Positions 1 through 11,600 of a DNA stretch of 64,000 bases are shown piece by piece (positions within the stretch are counted from its first letter, which is position 1; the number at the start of each line of letters is the position of its first letter). The notes beneath the pieces were generated by a model. It had not been told where the DNA came from. It was given only the letters and a program-made list of their open reading frames with translations, and did no database searches. Source of the stretch: Monocercomonoides exilis (Eukaryota; Preaxostyla; Oxymonadida; Polymastigidae); assembly GCA_001643675.2 (NCBI GenBank), contig LSRY02000015.1, positions 1,132,001 through 1,196,000 of the forward strand. The letters run 5' to 3'. Both the position numbers and the translations under genes were made by a program.

Positions 1-106
1 ACCCAATATGTTACATCTTACCATGAACTCTTTGATTCACACAGCAAATTTACTTATTAAAACTTAACATTATTATTTTGTCAAAAAAGTCAAAGTGAAA
101 AAAATT

Positions 107-1837
107 CTACTTTTTCTCTTTATCTCCCCCGTCCCCTGAATCCTTCCCGTGCTGTGCTGCATTCTGCGCATTCATCTCATCAATAGCTTGCATTTCAGTT
201 GCAAGTTGTCTGATTGCATCTTCCGTTGGTTCAATCCCACTCTCCAACAAAACCCTGCGCAGCTCTTCGTCTTGCATTAAATCTTCTGCTGAGTGTGCGC
301 TAGATTCCCCACTGCTCTGTGAACTAGCGTTGGCAGACGCTGTTGAAGAAGACTGAGCAGAAGCAGACGAAGGAGCATTGCTTCCAGATGCCTCTTGTTG
401 CATATGCTCCTGCATAGACATTTCCAAAACTCGCGCCATTATTTCATCTTCGGTCAAATTCATGTCATCCATTTCGTTATCTGCATCTGAGAAATGCAAA
501 ACATTAAAATTTGAAAAAAAGTTCAAAAAAATGTAACGATTTCAATGATGAAATAAGATAATCATACCGATTTCTTTGTTTAAAAATGAATGTTAATTTG
601 AAAAAAGAATATATCAAAAAGAGTAAAGAATTGGAATGCAAAAGATTCATAGGATACCTCTACCTGGTTGTTCAGCACCACGCTTTTGTGCAGCTTCCAT
701 GCTACTTTCACGAAGAGCCTTTACATATGAAGTGTATAAAATACGAGAAGCAAACAAATGAATCCAAAATAAACTTCGTGAGAAGGCATACCCAAGCCAT
801 TTCTGGATCCATTTCCATGTCTCCTCCTTCAACATCCATTCCTCCTGCGCCAGCTCCTCCCAAACCGAAAATAGGTGAAGTGAGAATCATTGTGTCCAAA
901 TCCCCTCTCCCTGGCTTGAATTCCATCAAAGCACTTACATGCATATCAATTATTGAGAATGATGAATTTTTGATTCGAAGCGTTTTTAAAAAAAAAGAAA
1001 ATAAAAATCAGACTGAAGCAAATCAAAAATTCCGTTAAACCTGTTTCCTTCTTTGTTTGTTGCATTAACGAGTGCATTCAATTTTTCTGCATTTGCAGCA
1101 ATTTCTCCAATACTAACAACAAAGATTCCAACATTGTTTTTCTACAAAAATTAAAGTGGAAAATTTTCATTAACTCACGAACAATCGCGATATTATATCA
1201 ACCTTTAGTTTTTTCCCCATCCTTTCACAAGCATTCAATGTTTCAGGAAGTGGATGTCCAACAACAGCGATTATTTTATTTGTTGGAGTTTTTTCTGAGT
1301 GACGACGTTTCATAACAAGCTTTAAGAAAATTTTAAAACGAAAAGTGAATGATATAATTGATATAATTAAAAAAATCAAATTCCACAAACAAGTGATATT
1401 TCCAAAGCTCTAAGAAAATCAGGACCGTCTTCAATGTTAAATTCTTCAACTGTCCTCATTAAATATGCAGCATCATGAGTTAAAGAAACAACAGCTTCAG
1501 CACTAATAAAAATATCAAATCAATTTCGAGGATGCCAATACAAGCAATATGTCAATAAATTTGTAAGTCAGAAAATTACAGCATAAACAATTGATATTTC
1601 ATACCCTCCAGATATCTTAACTATTGCGCAATTGTTTTCTGGGTTCTTTCCTAATGTGGCATCTATAATTGATCTTGTAGCAAAGTTTTGAGCAAAAAAG
1701 CGAGATGGAGTGTAGTCGGAGTTCCTCATGAACTCAGAATTATCCAGACTTATAAGGATATCGAATTAAAAAAATGCATCCATGAAAAATAACATAAAGA
1801 ACGTTGTATGTTCATACCAAATCACCGTATTCTCCAT
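107..1837 (-). CDS. RPN10: 26S proteasome regulatory subunit Rpn10 / PSMD4 (ubiquitin receptor), 8 exons
   Basis: Ubiquitin receptor of the 19S proteasome lid/base interface. It captures polyubiquitinated substrates. Exons in transcript order: 1837-1818, 1748-1605, 1502-1391, 1319-1203, 1141-1041, 933-792, 718-664, 486-107. These join in frame to 356 residues, close to the 377 of human PSMD4. The product starts MENTVICLDNSEFMRNSDY. This is the VWA domain with the DNSxxxRN motif of Rpn10, and the domain runs to about residue 195 and includes KKLKKNNVGIFVVSIGEI. At least two ubiquitin-interacting motifs follow: DPEMAWALRESSMEAA (about 206-222, split over exons 6 and 7) and TEDEIMARVLEMSMQE (242-258). 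A third LxxxL-type acidic helix lies near AEDLMQDEELRRVLLES. Introns are 61-177 bp, with donors such as GTATGAAC and GTTTGTGG. The stop is TAG. Family assignment is firm; individual splice sites are inferred. Confidence 0.93.
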
Positions 1838-2118
1838 AGGTCCAACCAACTTTAACTAATGGCAACGTTGATCAAGAATATAGTTGTTGGATAAATTAAT
1901 CCATTTATTATTTGTAAAGTGATTTTGAAAAATATTGTAAGATGTTTAATGCATATTTCAAACTTCAAAAAACAAAAACACACAAAAAAATATTTATTCA
2001 GCATAAATAAAATCACAAAATACATAAAGAACATGAAAAATGGAAGTCAAGACGATAACATGATGAAATTTTGAATAACTGTATTAATAGACATCACAGC
2101 ATCATTTTACTCTTCCAT

Positions 2119-4424
2119 TTATTTCTTTTTCATGTTTCTTTTTCCAAAAATGAAATTTTTCCATCCTTTTTTCATGTTTTTCCCCATTTCATCAAAGGCA
2201 AACAGGTACTTTCGTTGCCACGGAGTAGGAAGAAGCTGCCATTTTTTTCTATTGTTAATCATTTGTTTAATCGAAAATAACTTTTTCTCCTTCAATGCTT
2301 TCAGTTGCTTTCTATGAGAAAATGATTGACTGGTTGGTTGAGAGGCAAGTCTTGGAGACTGCTTCGTCATTGAACAATATGAATTAAAAAGAAAATTTGA
2401 ACAAAACATTTCTGAAGATAACGGAGCAATGATTATAAGAGATTCATTTTCAGATTCAGATGTAGAAGCTATTTCATCATTTTTAACTAAATCATCGTCA
2501 CATTCATTGCAAATGATTCCTTTTTCCATCTTTTCAAAATCAAACTGCCCTTCTTTTTCTTCGAAATCATTAATCTCCTCCTTCTCGTCACACATCAGCT
2601 GGATATCGGTTTTTGTATTGAGGAGAAGCTGATAGCAATGATTGTTTGAAAGCAAGCAATCATCTTCAGAAAATGGATACTGGAAAAGTGACAAGGCATT
2701 CCTGCCGTCTGGAAGAATAAGAGTTTTTTGATTGGAAGCATTCACAGAAGATGAAGATAAAATTTTAGAAGATTCAAAATAGCTTGGCAATGTTGTTAAT
2801 GTGTTGAGTAATGAAAAATCGCGGTTCTTTGCTGCTTCCAGAGAAGTTCCTTGTTTCTTGCTTTGAGGAATTAACAGAAGATTATGTTTGGTTTGATTTG
2901 ATAATCTCAATCTTTGAGTATTATTCGATGACAATTGATCTCCACTGAACAATTCTGGAATAGCATTTGAATAATGAATGCGCTCATGCAACGAATCCTT
3001 TGAATCTTCACTCTCCGCTTTCATCAGAACAGATGCAGTTAATGGAGCAGGATGTGAAAACTGAAAAGGATAATCAAAAGAAAAAATAGAACTCTGAAAC
3101 TGATAATTATGTTGTTCTTTAACAGGAGTTGAAGATAAGTTGTGAGTATTCATCCATTCATCACAATTTGCAGAACTTTCAAAAGACACATGCTCAAAAG
3201 AATTTCCATTTTCATTGTAAATTTCGCTAATTTTATCGTCATTCATTTCTTTTTCCCTTTCCTTTTTCTTTTCCTCAGTTTCCTCTTTCAACTTTAATTG
3301 GATTGCTTCTTTTTCTTTCAAAGTCTCCTCATATTTTTCCTCATCTGTCAGCTGCTTCAAGCGATCCTCCTTCTCAAATCGCTTCTCTGCCTTTTCAATC
3401 ATCTCTCTAATTTCCTCCTTTTCCATCACACTCATATTTTCATCACCATCTCCGCTCAGCATGCATTTCAATTCTTCCACTGTAATAACCAACAAAGACT
3501 CATTTGCCTTCTCTGGCTCATGTACCTTGTCTAAACAATCCATTTTGACCATCGCTGCATTCCACATCAGCTGCTCCTCTTCGTTTTGGATCCAATCCTT
3601 CTGCACCCACTCTCCAAACAACTTGGCGAATTTTCTGGCCGCTTTTATTTCTTTCTTAATCACTTTCCTTTCTCTCGGAAGAAGTGTCATCGAAGTCGGA
3701 ATCCCGCTCATCCCGGTCTTCTTGAGCAAGTCCATATCGTATCTTTCCCATTGCTTAATCATACTTGTTTTCAAGCTGTTTATGATCGCTTTTTTTTCTA
3801 ATGGTATTTTTAATTCAACGGCCTTATCTGGAACTTTAATTGCCATTTCAATTTGAGTATCAACTGCATCCATTATCTGATTTTCAGGTAATGCATACAA
3901 AGATTTTGCATCATTTGCAACAGTGGGATCTGAATGTGTAATCTTTTGATGATCATTTCGCTGAATTGTTGAAAAATTCGAATGAAGATAAGTAGAATGC
4001 GTACTGCTTTCTTCAAGTGCTGTTTCTTTGCAATGTAGTTTTCTAATTGAAGAAATGTCAGTAAAAGTTTTTGTATGCGAATCTTGTGTGTGGTCTTCTT
4101 CTTGAGCACGGGGATTTTCTTCTCGTAATTCATTTCTTATTGCAAATGGAACAGAAGAAACATCTGTCAAAGTCTTTGAGCCAAATATAGAATTTTCAAC
4201 AAAGGTTGTACTGCAAGATAATGCCGTTGAGGGTTTATTCCATAGAGCATTTTCATTCGTAACACTTGAAGTTTTCAAAAAACCTGAAAAATATAATGTG
4301 AAAAAAATTCAAAAATCGTAACAATAGAACAAATTTGGGAAAAAAAACCTTTCCCGTTGAGATGCCGAAAATCATTTATATCAAAGTGACTTAAACTTTC
4401 GCTTTCAAATTTGTCTACAACATT
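2119..4424 (-). CDS. Hypothetical coiled-coil protein, 5' end unresolved
   Basis: I do not recognise this family. The main exon is 4283-2119. An upstream exon, 4424-4349, joins in phase: AAA G at its end plus GT TTT TTG gives KGFLKT across a 65 bp intron with acceptor TTTTTCAG. No ATG is in frame in the upstream exon, so a first exon remains unplaced in about 4430-4730; I could not find an in-phase ATG plus GT donor there. The protein (at least 746 residues) has a serine/threonine-rich N-terminal third. A charged helical block in the middle contains LPRERKVIKKEIKAARKFAK and a long E/K coiled coil with EEKKKEREKEMNDDK. The C-terminus is basic (FIFGKRNMKKK) before TAA. There is no signal peptide, membrane segment or catalytic motif that I can see. 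It is divergent to the Hsp90 gene, so they may share a bidirectional promoter. Confidence 0.7.
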
Positions 4425-4733
4425 CTGGAGTGATAAACGATAATCAAACAAAATAATATTAATAAATGAAATATATAGTTAAAAATAAAGAGCATGAAAA
4501 GAAAATTAAAAGTAATATTATGAATAATTATAAAATAAACATTTCATGCCATATAAACGTGAAACGAAAAACGTAATAATCTGATTACAAAATTATGGTT
4601 TGAACAAAAATAATGTGTGCTAAAATTTTAAAATGTTATGAAATAATTTGTTCAATGTAAAATTTTATGCGAAATAAAGCAAATATTTATTCCACCCATA
4701 TATTTTTCTATTAATTATCCTCATAAGATTGTT
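4279..4733. promoter_or_regulatory. Divergent intergenic region between hypothetical gene and Hsp90
   Basis: This AT-rich stretch holds the short upstream exon (4424-4349) of the minus-strand gene, its flanking introns and presumably its missing first exon. Downstream, toward 4733, it must also carry the promoter of the plus-strand Hsp90 gene. I see no recognisable TATA, heat-shock element array or other named motif. Calling it a bidirectional promoter is inference from the head-to-head gene layout. Confidence 0.35.
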
Positions 4734-7700
4734 ATGTTTCTGTTCATTGCTTTAACAATCTTTGCAGCTTCGTGTGCATCGCCAGAGAAGTTTGTATTGC
4801 GATTTCTTTCACTGTAATTTAAATTTTTGAATAGAAAAACGACGAAAATAGAAAATGTTACACGGGTTGAATTTTCTGCAGATATTGCAAGATTGATGAA
4901 ACTGATCGTGAATTCCTTATACTCAAATAAGGAAATTTTTTTGCGGGAACTTATTTCCAATTCGGCAGATGCACTCAGCAAAGTCAAATTTGAAGCAAAA
5001 ACTAATCCTGCAATCCTCGGAGAAGGGGAAATGCAAAAACTCGAAATCCATATTATACCAGACGAAGACGAGCAAACGCTGACTATTATTGATACTGGTA
5101 TTGGAATGTCTCGCGAAGAGTTAATTCAAAATCTTGGAACAATTGCTCACTCTGGGACTCTTCAGTTCTTTGAGAAAGCATCGAATGGATCCAAGGACAA
5201 TGACTTGATTGGGCAATTTGGTGTTGGATTTTATTCAGCATTTTTGGTTGCAGATCGGGTTTCAGTTACATCAAAGAGATATAACACAACACAAAATATA
5301 TGGTCTTCATTAGATGCTCAATCTTACACCATACAAGAAGATACAACAGGAGAAGACTTAGGCCGAGGAACGAAAGTTAAATTGTATTTAAAGGATCCAC
5401 GATTTGCGAACTCATCAATTATTCAAAAACTTATCCAAAAGTATTCACAATTTGTTAACTATCCGATTTTTGTGCGCTTTGAGAAAGAAGACCAGTGGAC
5501 ATACGAGCGAAAGATGAAGGAAGATCAGCGCGCATATGAAGAAGCAGAGCGGAAATGGTACGAGCAGTTCCATCCCCACGAGAAGCTGGAAGAGACAGAG
5601 AAGTTTGACGATGAGAACTACAACGACGAGGTGCCGGAGTCTGTCTATGAAGAGCGGCAGGTCAACCTTCTGCCTCCGATTTGGACGCGCAACCCAGCCA
5701 CAGGCCGTGACGAGGACTTTGTGTCGCGCGAGGAATACGAAGACTTCTTCATCACAGTGACCAATGGAGCATACCGGCCAGACTATCCGCTGAGCCACCT
5801 GCACCTCCACAACGAGGACGAGATCAAATTCAAGACACTGCTGTACATCCCGCCGAAGCTGCCGGCTGGGCGCACGCACTTCTCCATCGCGCGTATCAGC
5901 CCGCTGCGGCTGTATGTGAAGAAAGTGCTGGTGACGGAGGAGCTGGTGGACTTTCTGCCAGATTACTTGACGTGGGCGAGAGGTGTGGTGGAGATAGAAG
6001 ATTTGAGGGACCCACTGATTGCGCCGAAGGAAGGGGAAGAGCAAGAGCAGAAAACGAAGGACAAGACAGACGAAGAGGCCGACGAGTCGATTGCGCTGAA
6101 TGTGTCGCGGGAGATGCTGCAAGAATCAAAAGCGCTGAAGCTCATTGCGAAGAAGCTGGCGAGGAAGCTTATTGAGCACGTTGTGGCGCTGTCTGAAAGG
6201 GCAAGACACGAAGAGTCAGACGAAGATGTGGAAGCGTATGATACATTCTATCGCGAGTTTCAGACAGAAGTGAAGATTGGGATGAGGGAGGACGAAGACA
6301 ACCGGATGATTCTGGCGAAGCTGCTGCGGTTCAACACATCGCTTGTGACAAGCAAGTCGTATTCACTGGACGATTACATTGAGGAAGAGATGCAGAAGTT
6401 TGAGGAGAAAGAGAAAGAAGAGGCAGCTAGGAATCCAAATGGAACCTCTTCTTCTTCTTCTTCATACAGAAGGAGAAAAGAAAACATCCCCATTCTTTAC
6501 TATGCAGTAGACACTGAAAACGCTGATAAAGCCTTGTCATTTGTGAGGCAGTCACCGTATCTCCAGCCGTTCAATGCGGAGAATCGCAATGTGCTTCTTC
6601 TCTTTGAAGCAGAAGAAGAAGCACTGCTAATGCGGATGGCAGCGTTTGAGGGCCATCCAATCTATTCTGTGCAAGACGAGCTGAGGAACAAAGTGCGGGA
6701 GTTTGAAGAGAATGGGCCATTGAGGAAGAAGATAGCGCAATGGAGAAAAGATCTGGTGCCCTTGGTGAATTGGGCGACGTCTGTGCTGTCGGGAAAAGTG
6801 GATCGAGTGGACATATCAGCAAAGCTGGCGATGGGCGACTGGGACAGAGCACAGGAGCTGCTGAGGGAGATGAAGATTGACGAGAAGGAGAAGAAAAGAT
6901 TGAGGGCGATGCTGAGAAGAGATGAAGAGGAGCTGAAGAGATTGGAGGAGTTCAAGAAGCAGAAGAGAGGGCCGGGGAAGAAAGATGAATATTTGGAAGA
7001 AGATGAGGAAAAGAAAGAAAAGGAGGACAAGGAGAAAGGAAAAGACACAAAAGAAGCTAAAAAAGTAGAGAAAACAAAGGAATCTTCAAAGCATCCACCC
7101 GCTTTTCTCGCCGACAGCAAGGAGAAGAAAGAAAAAATGAGAAAACTTGCTCTTTTGGACATCAAATCCATTCCCTGTGCAGTTGTGGCTGGCGAAGGAG
7201 CATTGTCAAGTGGAATGAATCGTCTGTACCAGGATCATCATTTAGCCTCGAAGGAGCTGAAGGAGCGGTGGGCGAAGCGGGTGTTTGAGCTGAATCCAGC
7301 GTCTCCTCTGATTCAGAGGATGAACAAGGCGCTGATATCGATCCAGGCAAGAAAAGCAGCAGAAGTTAGAGGAAGAGAAGAAAGAGAAAGAGCAAAAGCA
7401 GAAGGAAGGGCGGTGGCAGAAGGGACGCCAGCGGAAGAAGAAATGATTGTGACAGATGAAGGCGAACTTATTTCACCGATTGCTTCGGACATGAAGAAGA
7501 TGGAGATGATGCTGATGACGATGTATGAGACCGCTGCGATGAATGCTGGATACGGTGTGGGGAAGAAGATTGCGTATTCTGATAGGCTTTTTGAAGTGTT
7601 GTCATCGATGGCAGGGCTGCCGCATGCTCCTGTGCTGCCGGAGGATGTGGATGAAGACTTTGAGGAGTGGCTGGAGAAAGAAGTGGAGGAGGAGAAAGAG

Positions 7701-8360
7701 GTGAAGAGGAAGAAGAAAGAGGAGAGGATGATGAAGCTGAGGGAGAAGGCGGAGAAGAAGTTTGATGAGGAAGAGATGAAGGATATGACAGACGATGAGA
7801 AAAAGGAATTTCTTAAGAAAAAAAAGAAAGCCGAAAAAAGGAAGAAGAAAGCGCAGGAGAGGAAAGAAGAGAAAAAGAAGAAGCTGTCGCATAAAAGACC
7901 CGATGATTCGTACTTTGACGAAGTGGAAGAAGAAGAAGACCCAGAAGATGTGATGCAGCGGCAGCTGGCGGAGAGGAGGAAGATGAGGCAGAAACGGTTC
8001 AGAGACCGGATGGAGATGCACAAAACGAGCGATCCGAAGAAGCTGGATGAGCAAAAACAGACAGTGAAGGAGAAGACGACGATGAAGAAGAAGACTTATA
8101 AGACTCCATTCACGTCGGATGAGGAGAAGGAGAAGGAGAAGAAGGAGAAGGAGAAGGAGAGGAAAGCAGGGAGGAAGGGGAAAGGGAAGAAAGGGAAGAA
8201 AGGAGAGGAGAAAATTGTGGAGAATTTAGAGGCAGAAGAAGAAGAAGAGTCGAAATATCTGCAGAAGAAGAGGCAGAAGGAAGAGCAAATGGAAGAAGGG
8301 TTGAGAAAATTGCGTGAGGAAAAGAAGCAAAGAGAAGAAAAGCAGAAGCATAGCTCTTGA
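4734..8360 (+). CDS. ER-type Hsp90 (GRP94-like) with long K/E-rich C-terminal extension, 2 exons
   Basis: ATP-dependent chaperone. Exons are 4734-4789 and 4835-8360; the 45 bp intron has donor GTTTGTAT and acceptor GAATAG. Total 1,193 residues against roughly 800 for GRP94. Exon 1 encodes a signal peptide (MFLFIALTIFAASCASPE), which places it in the secretory pathway. The GHKL ATPase domain is intact: FLRELISNSADAL (catalytic Glu57, Asn61), DTGIGM (105-110), GQFGVGFYSAF (145-155). The middle domain keeps RLYVKKVLV, LPDYLTWARGVVEIEDL and LNVSREMLQESKALKLI, with an acidic insertion between the last two. The C-terminal dimerisation region (FELNPASPLIQRM, MYETAAMNAGYGVGKKI) is recognisable. About 320 further residues of E/K-rich coiled coil end KQKHSS, with no KDEL and no MEEVD. 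Codon choice changes from AT-rich in the first ~630 bp of exon 2 to clearly GC-rich afterwards. Family assignment is firm; the ER location is inferred. Confidence 0.92.
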
Positions 8361-8691
8361 ATTATTTAATATGTGACCTTATTGTCCTTTGTATTTTTTT
8401 TAAAAATATTAATTTTTTTATTTATTTAATTTGTTCTTTGGTTATTTTCTTTCTAATCTTTGCTTTTTCAATTTTTTTTTATAATAATGTTGCATTAAAT
8501 CTTCTATCTTTGAAACTTTCAAATCTATTTTTCATTTCTGTTAAAATTGCGTATTTTCTATCTTCATAATAGATTTCAACCACTGTGTTATTTCCAATTT
8601 TTTTTTATTTTGATGAAAAAATATAAAATATAAAAGTAGTATGGGCATCGATCAATGAATTATTAATTGATGTGGTTTTTTGGCTATTTAT
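8361..8691. other. AT-rich intergenic spacer
   Basis: Spacer between the Hsp90 stop and the beta-helix gene start, both on the plus strand. It is dominated by T-runs. A TTG-initiated open frame extends the downstream gene to 8680, but the first ATG in that frame is 8692. I see no RNA gene or named motif here. Confidence 0.5.
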
Positions 8692-11600
8692 ATGAATCTA
8701 CATCTGCATTTGATAACTCTTTTAATTAACTATGTTTTATGGATTTTTCAAGATGTATTTTGCGTTGAATCTTCTTTTTCATCTTTTTCTTCGGACACGT
8801 CAAATTTATTTATTCCATTACAACCTTCTGTTCATCAAATTCTAAATGAAACTGGAAGGGAGTCTTTAAGTTCATTTCCATGCATATTATTTCAGTTTAA
8901 TAGTAATTTTTCTCTTCTTTCATCGTCTTCTTTTTCGTCCATTTCTCTTCAAAATGCATCATTTTTTTTAAGTTCTATAAATTTTGATGTTTACCATCAT
9001 TATCCGCTGTTCAACATTTCGTTATCTTCTGTACTTTCTATACATGCATTTACTATTAATTTTTCGACATTCAGAAACTGCTCAATTTTTCATTGTTTTG
9101 GAACTGTGTCAATCAAAAACATGAGTATTGCTTGCTCATTTATCAAGCCAATAGTCGTAAATCCTATTATAGATATGCGCAGCGAAAATGGACTGTTGGA
9201 TTTGTCATCTTTTAATGAAAATTCTCTTCAGTTCTCCCGCTCGTTTCTATTTGAAGGGATTGGAAAACAAGTGAGAATTGAAAATTGCAATTTTAATAAC
9301 GTTTCCTTCTGTAAATCGAAATCATCTTTAAATGCGCATATGTTTTTGGAAACTTGTTTCAGTTCTAATAATTATTTTCATGAATGCTCTGATCCAATAT
9401 TAGATATTCTACACGGAACTGATCATACAACAGAGATCTTCACATCATTAAACGATACTTTTGATAACTGTCACAGGCACTCTCGTGAAACCTTGAGATG
9501 GATATTTTGGCGTAAATCAAACTCCTATCAGAACAGTAGAATTTACTGTGAATCTGTCAAATTTGAAGCAGCAACATTTCAGTCATGCTCAGCAGAGGGT
9601 GAAGTGGGCGATGGTGAAACAACAGAAAACTGTGGAGGAGGAATCATGATGTATGTGCCAGCAGAACCACAATCACGCACAACTTCCCCAAATTCACTTA
9701 GCAAAGCTCCTATATTTCATTCTTCATCCTCTGCACGTATTTCAACTTCATCTTCCTCAACTGCTTTTCCTTCCTCATCTGCGACTGATTCCGTCCGGCC
9801 TTCACTTTCCATCCTCTCCTGCAGCTTCATCGACTGCTCCGCCTCTCTTTCTGGCGGCGGGGTGGCTGTGTTTGGCGATGTTTCTGTGCAAATCACAGAT
9901 TCCTTGTTTGTTCGCTGTGCAGCTGAAAAAGGCAGGGGCGGTGGCATTTTGACAAAGACAGCCAATTCGAAGGTGTTTTTGAGACATTCGGCGTGGCTGG
10001 ATTGTGCAGCACACGAAAAGGGAGCAGCAGTCGCAATGGACATGGGAGTGCTGAATATAAGTGTGCTATTTGTATTTTATTATTGCTTTATGGAGAAAAT
10101 GTTCCAATGAGAATAATTTTTTATTAATTTTCAAATATTTTTTTTTTAAAAAAAAAGATTTTTATTGTCTTTTTTATTTCTTTTCTGTTCTATTTGACTC
10201 TTGTTCGCATGATTGTTTATTTTATCTTTTTTTTTTCTTTTTCTTTTTTTTTCTTTTTCTTTTTTTTTTTTGCTTTATTGATGCCATTCACATTTTGTTC
10301 CAATTCTTTCTTCTTTCTTCTGTCAGGTCTCATGAGATATTACGCACTCAACTGCACTTTCATCAGATGCCTCAGCGAATCTCAGTCAGGTGGGGCATTC
10401 GCATTCTCTTTCTACACATTTTTCGATTCAGCAGATGGATCAGAAAATTTCCCATTTCCAACTTTTGTCTCGTCACAGTTTTCTTCTTCATCTTCTGTCT
10501 CATCTTCTGTCTCATCTTCTATCTCGTCTTCTGCATCATCTTCTTATTCGTCAACTTCATCGACAACTTCAACTTCCTCCTCTTCTCATTTACAATTTCA
10601 TTCACACACTCACACAAGCCACTTCTCCACATCACCTACACCTACACCTTCTCCTTCTCCTTCTCCCTCTCCTTCTCCCTCTTCCCCTTCACCAGCATCC
10701 ACTCCACCCATCACCAAACATCTCTTTTCCGGGTGCCATTTCGTCAACTGCTCCTTCAACCTCAACACTTGCGGCGTCTTCCTCGAAGAAAGCGTTCTTT
10801 TCCTTCAGTCTTTTTCTCTGGACTCTGTTCTGATGCCCTGGGAATCTCCTTTCTCCTCTTCATCTTCCACTCATCTGACTGACTTTGTGCACTTCAAGCT
10901 GCACATGCCTTTCTTTGCAGTTGACTTTGGTAGGATGCTGCAGCCGTTTGTGCAGATGAATGGAAATGAGAATAAAAATGAGAATTTTGATGAAAATATG
11001 AACGATAATGGAAGCAAAAATGATAGAAAACAGACAAACTTGGAAAATGACATCGCTCATGATTCACGAAACGATGATTCTGAAGCAAATAAATCTTCTT
11101 CATTGGATTCTTCTTCTTCTCCTCATCCTCCTTCTTCAGCTGAAAGTGACAATCACACAACGCACATCAAATCTAACTTATTAAGTTGCTCCAACAATAA
11201 TACTTCTTCTCCTCATCAACACTCGGATCAATACCCTCAACAACAGCTGAAGTGGTATATCCAAAGACTCAAATTCGCTTTCCTTTCCTCCTCCTCTTCT
11301 TCTTCATCCTCTTCCTCCTCAACAGCAAAACCCCATATCCACAGCAACCCCGTCACACCAGCCTCGCTATCAGTCCTCTTCAAGCTCAGCACGTGGCTTA
11401 ACAGCACCATCCAAACACGACACGTCTCCAAAGCAAAAGAAGGCGATGCGTCAAAGCTGTGTGGAGCAACATTACTCAACCCTTGCAGCAGCATCGCCAG
11501 TGCTGTTGATTTATGCCTGTCGCCCGATCAGATCGATGTACAGCTGCTGTTGTTGGCACAGGAGACAGAAGAGGAAGAGCGGAGAGTGTCAGAGGAGATG

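Noticed and set aside
586-1038. 150-codon plus-strand frame over Rpn10
   Set aside because: It lies antisense across Rpn10 exons 6-7 and introns, and its composition has no protein character. The minus-strand exons explain the region.
8357-8569. Small hydrophobic plus-strand frame after Hsp90
   Set aside because: A Phe/Leu/Ile product from T-rich spacer with no homology. It overlaps the Hsp90 stop and is most likely noise.
10061-10882. 273-codon plus-strand frame starting inside the beta-helix gene
   Set aside because: It overlaps the intron and the T-rich start of exon 2 in another frame. Its product is a phenylalanine/leucine string from poly-T and TTC repeats, so it is a shadow.
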